Assembly (NCBI GenBank): GCA_028023455.1
Contig: JAQFVV010006215.1
Coordinates: 6,745,230 to 6,809,229, forward strand
From: Epiperipatus broadwayi
Lineage: Eukaryota > Onychophora > Udeonychophora > Euonychophora > Peripatidae
Length of the DNA: 64,000 bases
Direction of reading: 5' to 3'
A program made the translations under genes and the position numbers. The number at the start of each line of letters is the position of its first letter. The stretch's first letter is position 1. Shown here piece by piece: positions 1-12,949 of the stretch. A model generated the notes under the pieces. That model had not been told where the DNA came from. It saw nothing but the letters and a program-made list of their open reading frames with translations, and did no database searches.

Positions 1-149
1 ACATTACATGACCACCATCTGTTATACTAGCACATAATTGTTGTAAACAAAGGCAAAACTCTCCATACAATAGTGCCACCCTGTGCCAACCAGAGTAATC
101 AATGGATGCCAGAAGGCTTGTGCATAAAATCCCTATCTAGTGCCTACTC

Positions 150-208
150 ATCCAATATCCCCAGACTAGTTTCTGGATTGTGGCCATCACCAGTGAGGAG
201 CCTTGGAT
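150..208 (-). ncRNA. Decayed hammerhead ribozyme, family 1
   Basis: On the minus strand the first core box reads CUGGUGA instead of CUGAUGA (A6 to G). Stem II has lost a pair (UGGC against UCCA). GAAA, the CUAGUC cleavage segment and both halves of stem I (UCCUCA/UGGGGA and AUCCAA/UUGGAU) remain. A6 is invariant in active hammerheads, so this copy is probably inactive. Confidence 0.6.
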
Positions 209-632
209 CTGAGAGCACTGCATCTAGATCTTAGGATCTAATGCAACCCAACAGCCAGTTTTTAACTCTACTTTACTACAAAACTATGAGGATGAAATTG
301 AAAACACAATAATATTTTCAATCTAAGCTCAATAGCTTATATAGTCATATGGGTCTGAACTCAATTCAGCACCCATACATTTTGGTGCCTTTGGCTCTTA
401 ATCAACTATAGCCATCACTATCGTATTAGGCAGGATTGGTGTTAAACCACTAAACATCACATGATCACTGTCTGTTATACTAGCACATAATTGTTGTAAA
501 CAAAGGCAAAACTCTCCATACAGTAGTGCCACCCTGTGCCAACCATTCTCATAGTTTTGTAGTAAAGTAGAGTTAAAAAGTGGCTGCCGGAGAGTTGCAT
601 TAGATCCTAAAATCTAGGTGCAGTGCTCTCAA

Positions 633-691
633 ATCCAAGGCTCCTCACTGATGATTTCCACAAGCCAGAAACTAGTCTGGGGATATTGGAT
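633..691 (+). ncRNA. Decayed hammerhead ribozyme, family 1
   Basis: CUGAUGA at 648-654 and GAAA at 668-671 are intact, as are stem I lower (642-647 with 678-683) and stem I upper (633-638 with 686-691). Stem II is damaged: UUUC faces GCCA, so two of four pairs are lost. Activity is doubtful. Confidence 0.6.
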
Positions 692-843
692 GAGTAGGCA
701 CTAGATAGGGATTTTATGAACAAGCCTTCGGGCATCCATTAATTACTCTGGTTGGCACAGGGTGGCACTACTGTATGGAGAGTTGTGCCTTTGTTTACTA
801 CAATTATGTGCTAGTATAACAGATGGTGATCATGTGATGTTTA

Positions 844-3800
844 ATGTTAACTTGTAGTTAATTTATTCTTTCCAGTGGAATTTTCAAAATGGTAATACAG
901 TTTATACTTTTTTTAACAAATTTTTTGTGAAAGTTATATTTTTTTTAAAAAAAGTAGAATTTATACATCAAAATTTTAAAATAAATTGATAGGAGTTTTC
1001 AGATGTGTATGGATAATCTTGATGTAAAACTACTCTATATAAAGAAAATTAAGTCTTAATAGTATAATATTAATTAAATTTTTTAATATTAGTTTGTAAA
1101 AGAAATTGGCCATATAATTATATATACATTATATATTTTTTGTATGCAATATGTGTGTGTGTGTATTTGTCACTGTTATTACTAAATAAATACCTGAAAT
1201 AAATTATTATGTATAAATATCATTATCTGAAGCAAAAACATATAAAATAATGAAAACAGAAAAAAAAAATATTGTAAATGATTCAGTAAGCCTGAAAGAA
1301 TTAGAGGAATAATAAAACAAAAGAAACGCTGAATTGAAAATTATTTTTATTTAATTAATATTGACACTGAATCAAGAAAAATAGCAAATAAAAAAAAGAA
1401 AAGAAATCAAGAAAAGAGAGAAAAAAGAAATTCAGTATAAAAAAATATAAATATCATCAAATAATCACTGAATCTAATTTTCTTATCAGAACAGTTTTTG
1501 GAAAAGTGCAGGCATTCCTAAAATAGATAAAATTAAAAATGAATAATAGAAATTGAGAGCAACTTATTAAATTTTAAAATAAAGTGGCTTCTGTGATATT
1601 AACATACAATGAAAGCGTAACTTTGAAAATTTAATATGAGAGTTTGGAAAAAGTGATTTAAAAAATAATCTAAGAGAGAAAGACTGTTTAAACAGAAGTC
1701 TTTGAAGGAAAGAAATTGATAAGTACAAATATTGCTCTTCAAATTTATAAATGAACATGGTCATCTTTAAAAAAAGATAAAGATTAGTTTTACTAACTGC
1801 ACAAACTAACCTATTAATCTCTTAATGGTTCTTTAGTTTTCTTATTTGATATCTTATGATATTTTAACTCTTTCATTGCAAATTTTTCTTTCTGAAATAT
1901 TTCATCATCACATCTAATTGCAACTCTCCATTGCATTTTATTCGTGATTATTTTCTTCAAATTAAAGCTATCAATCTCGCATCTCTTTTTAGAGTGTCTC
2001 AACAGGATCTGCTTTTTAAAAGTCATGCTCAGTTACACTATAAAATCCTTTTTAGAAAGTCTTTTTTTATTTTTAACATATCCAACCCAGTGAAGATTTG
2101 CCTTTATAATTGTAGATTTAATATCATATTCAACAATTGTTTGGGCTTATGACCTTGCAATCACACTTTGCAAACATTAGAAATATCTTAGTGCTTTTAC
2201 ATTGTTGATGAAGGTTCATATTCCACTTTCATAAAATAAATTTATTAAAATAATAGCCTTTTATACAATAAATTAAATTTAAGTGTTTATATCACACTAA
2301 TGAAATACCATATTTTTAAACTTGTTGAATGTAGAACCACATTATTGGAGTCTATGCTACTTCTTAATATCCAATTCTGACTTTTCTATCTATCAAAATA
2401 TTTAAATGGATTAATATACAAGCCAAAAGTTTATCAACATTTTTTTCATCACTGGCTGCTAAAGCACATGTTAGTCTTGCTATGTATTCAGTATCATCTT
2501 TCAATAACATCAGATTAGAGACCATATTTCTACCGTTAAATAAATATTGTTAATTAATGGAATTGTCCTTGTTTTCCATTCATGAGTCTATACAGCAACA
2601 AAGTATTATATGATTTTAGAGTAGGCCAAAAATTGCTTTATCACAATTTTATTTTACTAAAGTCATTGTATTTTATCAATTATTTATGTTTTATTAATTT
2701 CTTTATTAACAATTAAAAAATTAAAAAGGTATTAAAGAACAACAGTATTATAATTGACAACATTAAATATTGCCTCAATGCATTTTCAATACTAAACACC
2801 ATTGTCAAAGGCAATTACCAGTTTACATAGTAGTTCTTTCTAAAACTTTTTTGTGTAATTTAATTTGTGTAATTTTTTTTATTTGTGCTTTTATTCAGGA
2901 GGTATGTAGTCCGTGGAAAGAAAAAAAACTATTTTCCCTTAATATATATGGCTTTGTTTTTGCATATAATATATTTTCATATGTTTTCAGTTTTCTTAAA
3001 CATTTTTTCATTAAAAAAATGATAAAATCAGGTTGTTTTTTTAAATTGTAATTGATCTGTTCAATGAAGCATATATGTTTCTTGCTGCACTCTGCTCGCA
3101 TTTTCTCACATTGATTTGTCTTTGTCACCTGTTTAAATATTAGTAAATGCAATTTTTAAATTAAAATTTCACAAAATAATAGAAAGTTACATCAGCACAT
3201 ACTGTGTTGGTGCAACAATAGTTTGTAGATATTTGTAATAGCCTGTATTTTGTCTATATGCCATAGAAATTATATATGAAATTGCTGCTGGTTTAATATT
3301 TAATAAATTGATGAACATTAAATTAGTAGTAATTTATTCAAAAATGCAATCTATTTTGTTGTAAATATGTATGTTAAAAATACAAAAAATCCAACAATAT
3401 AAATATGCATAGAAAATATCAAATTTGTTTTTTTGTATTTTATTTTTTAAATTTTAATTTTTATGTTTAAAGATAAATAAAAATATTTTATTTACTTATT
3501 GCTCGTTAATTTTTCATATTATTAAGCAACACATGTTTTTCAAGTTAAACTTAATTTTTTTCCCACTACAGATAAATTTACAGGTTGTGTTCTATTGTCG
3601 AGTATTGACCAATGTCAAGTGTACAATTGATATCTAATAATATATAGATGACTGCTGTTTCTTTTCTTTACACTTGGCACAAGTAATCTGTAATAAGTTC
3701 CATAGATTATGCATAGATATTACTAATAGTAATAATTCACATTGTATGAAAGGAATATGTATAAGAAATGAAATAATTTTTAATAATGTTACTATGCTAA

Positions 3801-4086
3801 TATTTGTTATGGATATAATAATTCTCAAAAAAAAAAAACTTGTTTATCCACTTTCTAATCTCATCAAACACTTTCAGTTTAATTTCTGTGATGTATTAAA
3901 ATGGTTTTTGTAATGATTATACTTTCAGAGCATTATCATATTGAAAATGTTTTTATAAAACCCACTTTTTTTTTAAATAATAAATAATATATATAAAAAT
4001 ATTTTATAATAAATGCTTTTTTTACTGTGTTCTAGAAAACCAAAAAATTATAACTGTCTTCAATTACAATTAGGTTTTTATATTTA
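844..4086. other. AT-rich stretch without recognisable gene
   Basis: Long A/T runs, a short GT run near 1150-1164 and only short ORFs of low-complexity composition (rich in F, I, K, L, N). I see no coding domain, no RNA gene and no clear transposon end. Confidence 0.6.
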
Positions 4087-4196
4087 GCTTGAAATAAAAG
4101 GGTGGAATGTCCAGAAATTAATTAATTGAATCCCTTGTAAAAAGTAATTATCAAATTAATTAATTTCTGGACTCCCTAGGCTTATATTTCAAATTA
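4087..4196. repeat. MITE-like hairpin
   Basis: A perfect 19-bp inverted repeat, GTCCAGAAATTAATTAATT at 4109-4127 and its complement at 4154-4172, extends imperfectly outward on both sides (AAATAAAAGG/CTTATATTT) to about 4087-4196. The 26-bp loop has no coding potential. It could be a small non-autonomous DNA transposon. I could not fix a target duplication. Confidence 0.5.
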
Positions 4197-7100
4197 AATT
4201 ATAAGAAAATCAAATGTGGTTGAAGTAAACAATTATTTTTTTGGCTTTTTAATGCCCACTAAATAAAAACATTTATTAACAAATATTTTCTAAAATTATT
4301 TTTATTTAAAATGAAAAGTAAAAACTTTGTCGCAATATATTTTAAAGGAAATAATCCTGATATTATTTTGTTTATGAAAGAGGCTTTTTTTTTTTTTTTT
4401 TTTTTAAAAATTTACAATCAAGAGAAAATAAAATTTCATCCATTTTACAAGAAGTAACTTTTACAATCAATTGGAAGTAAGATTTGCTTCATTTCTATTT
4501 TAATTGATCATAAATACTTTTTAGTGTAACATTTTTATACTGCTCTCTTGTGCACATCACTAAAATCTTACTGAATTGATATCAACACATTCAAAATTTG
4601 GTCTACTAACATCTATATAATAAACATACCAAGGGATAAATCTGAAATAATTTATTGTCATATTGCATTGCCATCGATTTCTAACATGTATTCAAAATTT
4701 GAAGGAAATCCATTTAATAGAAGTCTATTAAATCTTATTACAAAATTTATCATAAATAAACAGAGTTTTAAAATTACATAACTGTGCTTAAAAATATATA
4801 CTATTATAGTATTTGAAGCATCTTATTTTTAAAAGCATTTAAAATAATGAATAATCTGTAATTAACAATTAATGATTAATAAAGTCAATCTTTTTTTATC
4901 TTTTGTGTTAAATTATTATTTATATTTGCACAGTAATTATAAAAACAACAATCTACTTTTCTGATAATTGTTGAATGTATATTATCCATCTTTACTCTTT
5001 TTTTTTAAAATGGTAGGATGAAAATGTAAAATTTATTTACTGCTAAAATTAAATAAAATGTTTTTGCTTATATATATATAGTAACCTCTGTCCTCTTCAC
5101 TTATTCACTTTATTAGATTTATAAATGCCCAGGCGCCAATTCTATACAAGATAGAATAAAATTTATAATTGTAAATTGCTTTTAAACTTATTTAAAAGAT
5201 TCTTATATTGTAATTATTCCATGGCTTAGCTTAGTTGAGGTTATAGGATATGGTCTTCATATAGGATGCAAATAAGAGTAATAAAACATTTATGGATAAC
5301 AATTCTGTAACACTAATTTAATCATATGCCACACATTTATTCAATTATAAAACTATTGCAAAATTATCAATTATCACATTTAGTATAGGATAGATAATGA
5401 TGAGGGTCGGGTACCTTTTATATCCACATCACCATCTATTCTAAGCAAAGTAAAATATATTATTGGCATTGTAATACTGAGATTTATCAACTCCAGACAA
5501 ATTAAATAAAACTTGACTTATACTGGCAAATTTAGATATTCTAGGGCTATGTTATGTTAAGCATATGTGTATGTGTGTGGAAATGGAGAATCGAACATAT
5601 ATACTCAAGTAATTCATATGGGCTATTAATTCAATAAAACATTTATTAAAAATAAAAGACAAAATAAATAATAAATAAAAAAATATTATTTTATGCACCT
5701 TTCTAACCAATTACAATTTCTTCTACAGTAAAACCAAAATTGGTTAATATTTAATATATGAAGCATATATTTTCAAATATGTGCATTTTTATAACATTGT
5801 AAATATAATGTATTTCTAAAACATATTTTTATTAGCTTATTTATAAAGTACATAGTGCAACAAATTAATCATTTTTTATACGTATTATAAAAATTTATAA
5901 AACACTTATCTGTTATAATCAGTGTATATCATCTAACATTAACTATACAAAAATGAAGAAAGGCAGGGGAAAACAATAACCAAACACTTACACTTATATA
6001 CATGAGAGTTAAATAATATCTCCAAACTCAAACTAAATAATATAATCATCCCTCAACCATTTCTACCTCCAAATACATTCAATACACTTCCTACATTAAC
6101 AAACTTATAACAGACAAGGTATTAATTCTTTATTTATTTTAAATAAACTTCATTAACAAAATTGAAGCATAATAAATACAATTTTTTTAAAATAATTTAT
6201 AGCATCATGTACACACTCGAATATATAATTACCTATAATATGATTTCTAGATTGTATAAAATAATAGATTATCATATTATAATAATAAGAAGTTACATTG
6301 TTCTTTTTTTTTTAAAAGAAAACAAAACAAAAAAAAATTGATTGTATATCTATTATAAGCAATAACGAAAAATACTTATCAATATCCAATCATTACATGT
6401 TAATTTTTTAAAAATTTGAAAGTTGAAAGAAACATACATATCAATTTCAAAGACAATAGTAAATTATAACATTAAAAAAATGTCTATCCGATTGTTAAAG
6501 CATAATTTGTTAAGAATGACAATAGTTTTTTTTATCCTAGAATTCTGTGATAGGCGTTATAATAACATTTGTATGCATTGGAATTATTTTATTATATATG
6601 CGCGAATAGCAAAGTTATACAGTATAAAATTATCCTCTTGATATAAGATTAAATAGATAAACTCTTTCATTTTAAATTTTATTTTGCAGAATATTGATAG
6701 AAAATTCTTAAAATTGAAAATACACATCAAGCGTTTAATTATAGCGTTTAATAAGAAAATTTTATCTAGCTTTATTTTAAACCAATTTGTCATTCTGATA
6801 TTATTTATTTTTGGTAATACTTTAAAATAAATCATAACTACTTAGCTTACATAACATCCAGGTATTTTAAAGGTAGTGAATATGGATCATCGTTTGACAG
6901 AAATTTGGAGCTGGCTTCCCTTTTGGTTTATCTTTTCATTTTTATATTATTCCAGTAGTATAATAGAAAATCCTCCATAGACATATCATCAGAATCCTCG
7001 CGATGTTTTTTTTTATTTGTTCTAATACTCTTAGAGAGTTATTGATTCTTTTAAGCTTTATTTTTTTTTATAGCTTCTTCCTTGGAATTTTTTTTATACT

Positions 7101-7737
7101 TTCTTTCAAGTTTTAAACTTTCTGTCTCTCTCCACTCATGCCCTCTGTTTTTTTTTATTACAATCAACTTTGGAAGTGTGCAAGAATTTTTACTTATAAA
7201 ATTTTAACAATACAATATTTGAATGGAATAAAACATAATAATAAAAAAAATATTAAATATTAATTATTAATTTAGAAATGCTATTCACTAATATACAAAT
7301 AATCTTTATCATTTTTAAATATAAGATTATGAACAATACATGATTAGTAAATAATAAATAAAATATAGAAAAGAAAATTCTAATTAATAATATATCTATG
7401 TATCTGCTAATTATGACATGTAAATTTTCCTACTACATATAAATATCCCTGATGTTGTTCATCCTCCTCTTCTACTACCAATCATATATAATCCAAAACT
7501 CTACCAATCAGTACACCCAATTAAAGTTTTAATTTTTTAAAATCCTAATTTTAACTAGCAAATTAGATCTCAATTCATTTTTCTCAGATAATTATCTTTA
7601 GCCATCGTTAACACAAATGTGAACTTCCCACATTTATTTCTGGTGCCAACCTGGAAGGTCACAATATATATATATTTTATTTCATTAACCTGAATTATTA
7701 TTTAATTCTGAATGGTACGATATAATTTAAATATTTT
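4197..7737. other. AT-rich stretch without recognisable gene
   Basis: Homopolymer T at 4386-4405, several A/T microsatellite patches and short low-complexity ORFs. Nothing resembles a known protein, tRNA or repeat end. Confidence 0.6.
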
Positions 7738-7742
7738 GCATG

Positions 7743-8381
7743 TGTTATAGTCCTCCCTTCTCCCAGAAGTGGACTATTCCAGATGCCGCCTTATCTGATC
7801 GGATTAAGCATTGTTTGCCTCAGGCCAATAGGCTGATGTATAGATAAAAGCATAGCCAATGATTATTACAGGCCAATTGAGCAACGATGCTTGCTGAACC
7901 CGAAGGTTTTCAATAAGGTCAGGGATCTGGGTATAAATAGTCAGCCTTTTGTGAGAATCGGGGAAGAACGTGTCTAACCTAAACAGACGCTTTGCGTTCT
8001 CCCAGGGAAGCTCTGCTAACATAAACAGCAGCAAGTAATCCCATTAATAGCACTACGCTATTTAGATCTACGCAGCTAGGCAAGTCCCACAGAGACCGGA
8101 CGCTGCTAAGATCACCCTCGGCTCGAGGCAAGCTAACTACATAGCTGGAAGAGTCGTAGACCTTACCCGTGAGGCAAGCCATAAGGTGTGGCTGGAAGCG
8201 GCAGGCAAAACCCAGAGTTCATGTTAAACTCCAAGATTCAACTTATAAATATGCATTTGTATACTGTATATTGTTTGTATATATTTGTACATAATAAATA
8301 TATTAAATTATAATACTTGTGTCAGTATTATTTTATATTATTTACTGGTAGTTGGGTCTGTAATCCAGACCAAACACAACA
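7743..8381 (+). mobile_element. Solo LTR with 5-bp target duplication
   Basis: A 639-bp block, visibly richer in G and C than its surroundings, begins TGTTATAGTCC and ends CCAAACACAACA, so it has TG...CA ends with an inverted TGTT/AACA. It is flanked by a perfect 5-bp direct repeat GCATG (7738-7742 and 8382-8386). A TATA box, TATAAATA at 7932-7939, suits a plus-strand promoter, and an AATAAA-type signal lies in the AT-rich 3' part. There is no internal coding region or second LTR, so this is most simply a solo LTR left by LTR-LTR recombination. A 5-bp duplication is common for Gypsy, Copia and BEL elements; the family is not resolved. Confidence 0.8.
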
Positions 8382-8879
8382 GCATGGTATCTGTATTTAT
8401 TAAATACTGTAAATGTTATACAAATAAATTTTATATTTCATCATTTATTATATCACATAATGGAAAATATTTGAAGTTTTCTTATGCCTAACATTAATTA
8501 TTATAATTTACATATATATAAAATCCAAGGCTGGTGCTAAGTTATTCAGTTTCTGAGTGCAAAATAATTGTGAACATTTTTTTATTAAAAAAAAGAAAGG
8601 TACATTGCATCAAGATATGTATATATAACGTGAATAGAATATTAGAATAAATAAATATAAAATTTTATTCACAAATTTTTATAAAATTATAAATAACTTT
8701 TTTTATATCTAATGTTGCATCTTAGTAAAATACTCATTTATAAATATGTTTGTATGATTGCCAAAAATAAAGAAAAAAAGGAACATAAAAATATTTTAAA
8801 ATTAGCTATTTAGAAGAATTGAATATTTGGAATTCTGTAAAATGGTATTAAAAATAATGATAACATAAAAAAGTATAAT

Positions 8880-9430
8880 TGCAAATTGGTAAGAAAAATT
8901 ATAAAAAGAACAAAAATCTCAAAGGAAAACATAAGAAGAAAAAATAGCATTATTACTAAATGAGGGATATCATCATGAAATGTGTGAAAGGGTAGGACAA
9001 AGTGCTACATGGCAATAAATAAGATTTAAAAAATCTCCTACTAATAGAAAATGTTTTGAAATATCAAGTATTTTAAATGAAGAGATGAGAAATACAATTA
9101 AATCTATGAAGATTGGAAAATGTTCAAGAAATGATTAATTTAATCTTGATATTTTAGAAACAGGTGAAGAAACAGAGAAGTTTTTATCAAAGTAGGATAT
9201 AAAATATGTAAATGATTGGATGCATGCAATAATGGTAATTAAAAAATGTGAAAAGGAAGATATTAGAAATTACAGATCTATCAGTATCTTAGTTCTATAC
9301 ATGATCTTTATTATGATCATTGCTCAACTCATCTACAAAGCACTTTGGGTCCAAACCAAGCAAAAGAACAGAGTTAAAAATGGTTATAGCACATAGATCA
9401 AATTCAATCTTTAAAACAAATTTTAAACAG
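8880..9430 (+). pseudogene. RTE-type LINE remnant (reverse transcriptase fingers)
   Basis: Broken plus-strand coding similarity to the RTE copies at 35-45 kb can be followed in order. It includes an ILNEEMRNTIKSMKIGKC-like segment, the ETGEETEKF region, EDIRNYRSISIL (matching [11 protein letters not shown]) and KNGYST (matching KNGFST). Stops and frameshifts separate the pieces, and the palm domain with the catalytic aspartates is missing. This is a fifth and strongly decayed member of the RTE family in the window. Confidence 0.65.
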
Positions 9431-9723
9431 GAAAAATAAATATGAATTGCCATTTTGCATTTGAATTGTAGATTCTCAGAAGACATTTTACTCTAAAATA
9501 TTTACATAGTGATTAAACATTAGAACATAAAATAATAGACATTAGATATTTTTAAATCTTAAAATATGTTGATCAAATACAACAGCAGTAATTAAGAACA
9601 TTGATTTAGTTATATAACAAGATGATTTCACATCTACAAAATATTTTACAACAGTTTTATGGGAAATACATATATTGGAGAATCTTTGTTTTTTATCTTG
9701 ATATAAAGTGAGCATTGCTTATA

Positions 9724-9741
9724 TGTGTGTGTGTGTGTGTG
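9724..9741. repeat. (TG)n microsatellite
   Basis: Nine TG units directly upstream of the family-3 hammerhead relic. Confidence 0.9.
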
Positions 9742-9748
9742 GTAGATG

Positions 9749-9806
9749 ATGATCTGGACCAACTGATGATGCTGGTATTGCTCAAAATGCATATATTGGA
9801 GATCAT
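9749..9806 (+). ncRNA. Decayed hammerhead ribozyme, family 3
   Basis: It aligns with the intact motifs at 41.1-41.9 kb. CUGAUGA is intact at 9763-9769. GAAA has become CAAA (G12 lost), which should abolish cleavage. The upper part of stem I is AUGAUC/GAUCAU where the intact copies have AUAAUC/GAUUAU, so two positions have changed together and all six pairs are kept. Lower stem I keeps four of five pairs. Repeat similarity continues to about 9840. Confidence 0.6.
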
Positions 9807-10387
9807 TTGTCTTTTCACATGTGTATGGTCATGTAGTATATTGGTTTTATGAGATAGATTGGATAGCTGATGGGCGCTTGAAAGTTCTAGTTTCAAATCT
9901 TCTATATTTATATATATATAATTATATATTTAGAGTTTTTTTTAGTTATTGAAAATTTATATTTTTCATTTCTTGCATGAACTTCACTTTATTATACTGT
10001 TTGTTATCTTTTGCAGTACCAGGTTAATGGATGCTTTGTTTACTGACTTAATCAATTATTGGGGCTTTCATTTCTGAAGTTTTCTGTTCTTCCTATTTTA
10101 TGAGGAAAGATAAACCCAAAGGTTGGAACACCTGTCCATTATTGCTTTTTTACAGGATGATCTAAATGAATATTGAATTGTGGAATAAAAGTAGATTTAC
10201 CTTTAGATTAATCAATTTTAGGACTAAAATGAGCAGTAGCAATAAACATTGAATTGCAAATGAAAATATTTTTTTTTGGTTTTACACGCATATATATTAA
10301 CATATAAACAACACTAGAAACAACAAAAAGCAATAATAATTTATAATAAGAATATGAAAATGAACTTTTGAATGTAATAAATTTTAC

Positions 10388-10594
10388 AGATAATCTCTTG
10401 GATACTAGTAAATTATTTTGGAATCAGAAAATTTAGATAGTCTAAAATTTTATATATTTTGAATTTTTCCACAAAATTTTGCTTAAAAACAGATAATCTC
10501 TTGGATACTATTAAATTATTTTTGGAATTAGAAAATTTAGATAGTCTTAAATTTTATATATTTTTTAATTTTTTCACAAAATTTTGTTTAAAAA
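10388..10594. repeat. Two-copy 103-bp tandem repeat
   Basis: A unit beginning AGATAATCTCTTGGATACTA occurs at 10388-10490 and again at 10491-10594 with a handful of differences. A/T-rich, with no coding sense. Confidence 0.9.
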
Positions 10595-10888
10595 TACTCT
10601 TTTACAGAAACATTAGCCATAGAAAAATGATTAAAGTATTAGTAAAATGTGTTTTCTATTAGTCAGAGATTTGTTAGCTATTTTATTGTAGAATTTATCC
10701 TGTTCAGCTTTCAGAACTGCAAAGATTTCTGTGACTGTTTATTATATTAAAATAGGGATGGGGATCCTCATTTTAGCCAAGGACCATTTAGATATTTATA
10801 ATATCATTCATGGGCAAAACAAAATTATCCACTTGAAAATTAGCCTGCTACATTTGATCAAAAATGTAATAAATTTAACCCTAATCGT

Positions 10889-11898
10889 TAGGAGTGAGCA
10901 ACCTTTTCACTTGGCAGGCCAATTTCAACATTCCTTTTTTGAACAAAGGCCATAATTTTTGTAAATTTCAAATAAAGTAACATTATTATTATTAATGATT
11001 GTGCCACATTTAATAACAATTTTTCCAATCTGCCTTGTAACTATTCTTCATGACATATTTATATTCTCAAATTTCTTTTTAAGTTTTGGACAGATTAATT
11101 TTACAGCAGTTAGGATGCTGATTTTTATAAACTCCCTTTCAGAAAATGGTTTTGGATTTTCTGTTGTTGTTTTTTTTTCAATGTGTAATTTGCTTTTTTT
11201 CTTTTTTTTTTTCCTGACTTGTTTGTACTTTGTATGAAACATGTAAGCCACTTGATGAAGTTTCTTTTAAAGTTTTTTATTTTAATATTTCTTTATTTCC
11301 CCACAATTTTGTTGTAATCAGAATGTTTGATAAATAGCGCATCTTAATATTGTATTCTTAATTAAGTGAAATACTTCCTAGACATATCATTTACATCGAT
11401 TTATTATTCCTTTCTATAAAAAATAAGATTTGGTCCATTTCTTTTCAAATGTGCAATTTTCTGTGTCAATGTTTCTTATCTTAATTGGTGGAGCCATCCA
11501 AATGAAAAAAAAATTGAATACAAAATAATTATATAATGAAGTAAAATTCGAATTTTATTTTTCTGGTATACACTCCTCTGTGAAAATCAATACAAAATCA
11601 AACACAATGCTCTCAGTATCATAGATTAAATCTGTAGTCAGATAGATTACACAACCTAGATAATTTGCTGGAATATTGCATCTTTGATAGAATGAACTAG
11701 AACTATTTATTATAGAAGTTGGAGAAAAGATGTAGTTGACAAAATAAATATTTTATTTAACTTATCTCTTAATTTAATATTTTCATTGTGCATGTTTAAA
11801 TAGAAGTTTTATATAAGCTTATTATATATATATTTTTAAAAATGTTTGAGAGCTTTTGAGAGCCGGAATTGTCTATGGGAACAGGTTACCCACCCTTG
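10889..11898. mobile_element. Non-autonomous hAT element relic
   Basis: The left end reads TTAGGAGTGAGCAACCT and the right end, complemented, reads CAAGGGTGGGTAACCT. Both are close to the hAT-type terminus CAGGGGTGGGCAACCT known from many animal genomes. The ~1 kb interior is AT-rich, with no transposase. I could not recognise an 8-bp target duplication, so the exact ends are uncertain and the copy is old. Confidence 0.55.
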
Positions 11899-11966
11899 TA
11901 TTAAAAAGCTGTCTTTTTTTGTTGTGATAATTTTCAAATACAAATTGTATTGTTTACTATATATAT

Positions 11967-12949
11967 TGTAATGGTTCGGTTTTTCCACCAGAAGCGGGGG
12001 AGACACATCTAACTACAAAAGTAATTAACCAATGATCATATCCACCTCCAATGGGCTAGCTCTTAGTTTACTCATTAAATCTAAATACAATTTAGGCTAG
12101 TTCAGCCATACCTCACCCCTCTTTTGGATTTCATTATACCTCACTATTTGAACTCAGGGAGAATGTTGTTTTGGCTCTCTTCAGGGGTGAATTTACTTTA
12201 TGTAACAACTAAGTTTTCATTGACCTAAGATATATCTAACTCTATTGTGGTTGTTATGTGTCATAATAATCTATATGGGTATGCATATATATATATATAT
12301 CAATTAAATTAATGAGTGGGTATATGAACGAGTTTGATAAACTAGAGACCAATTTAATTTAAAACACCTTAACAATTTTTATTTATAACAGAGAAAAGTC
12401 TAAATTCTATTAACATAGCAAAAATATGATTGTATGTGCCCCAGATGCATCTCTATCATATCAATGACTTTAAGATTATCTGTTATTCCATTCCATACCT
12501 ATAGTAGATATGCATTAATGGACACTCCCTATATCAACCTAAAGGGGAAAAAAATAGAATAAAAGAAAAAATGTTATTTTATTTTCATGATGATTATCGC
12601 AAAGCTAATCACAATATGTCCAATAGCTCCATGATTCAATTTTTGCTGGAGAAATCTTCTTTGGGATCCCCATGTACAAATTCTCTAAAGTGAATAGAAA
12701 AAGAATTTCATATAAGAACGTTAATCATTCACACCAAATAACTAAATGTAACAATTATTAGTTAAAACACAAACAAGTAAATCTGTTCTATCTGATTGAG
12801 TGCAAATTGATATGGAAGTGCATCAAAAATGCTTACCTCATTCCATACTACTTGATGATGACCGAATGTCAAATAATTAGGGAGGGAAAACCTAAATTTT
12901 ATTTACAAAAAAAAATTTCTAGCTCAATAAACCTCCCCCCTCCATTACA
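11967..12949 (+). mobile_element. Possible solo LTR, TGTAATGG...CCATTACA
   Basis: A 983-bp block has perfect 8-bp inverted ends (TGTAATGG/CCATTACA) and a GC-richer start with a purine-rich stretch AAGCGGGGGAGAC. An AATAAA lies 20 bases before its right end. The ends resemble those of the 17.2-19.0 kb element. There is no matching target duplication (ATAT on the left, CATT on the right) and no coding sequence, so this may be a chance pairing. Confidence 0.35.

Larger units (their letters stand above)
1..843. mobile_element. Hammerhead-bearing repeat array, family 1 (minus, partial minus, plus)
   Basis: The array is cut by the window edge. A minus-strand unit runs from base 1 to about 464. A second minus unit begins in direct repeat with a 453-bp period (the motif AGGCAAAACT falls at 51 and again at 504) but stops at about 543, where the sequence flips into a plus unit running to about 843. 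Units carry no ORF. Landmarks shared with the 57.1-58.5 kb array are a terminal ACATCACATGATCAC motif, a block reading CCTATCTAGTGCCTACTCATC and a hammerhead-like core in each long unit. Units of this size with a self-cleaving motif and no protein fit animal retrozymes; a Penelope pseudo-LTR is the main alternative. Both hammerheads here are mutated, so this is an old copy. Confidence 0.7.

Noticed and set aside
1567-6835. Many ORFs of 60-90 codons on both strands
   Set aside because: All are low-complexity (F, I, K, L, N, Y rich), overlap on opposite strands and show no domain. They are expected by chance in such AT-rich DNA.
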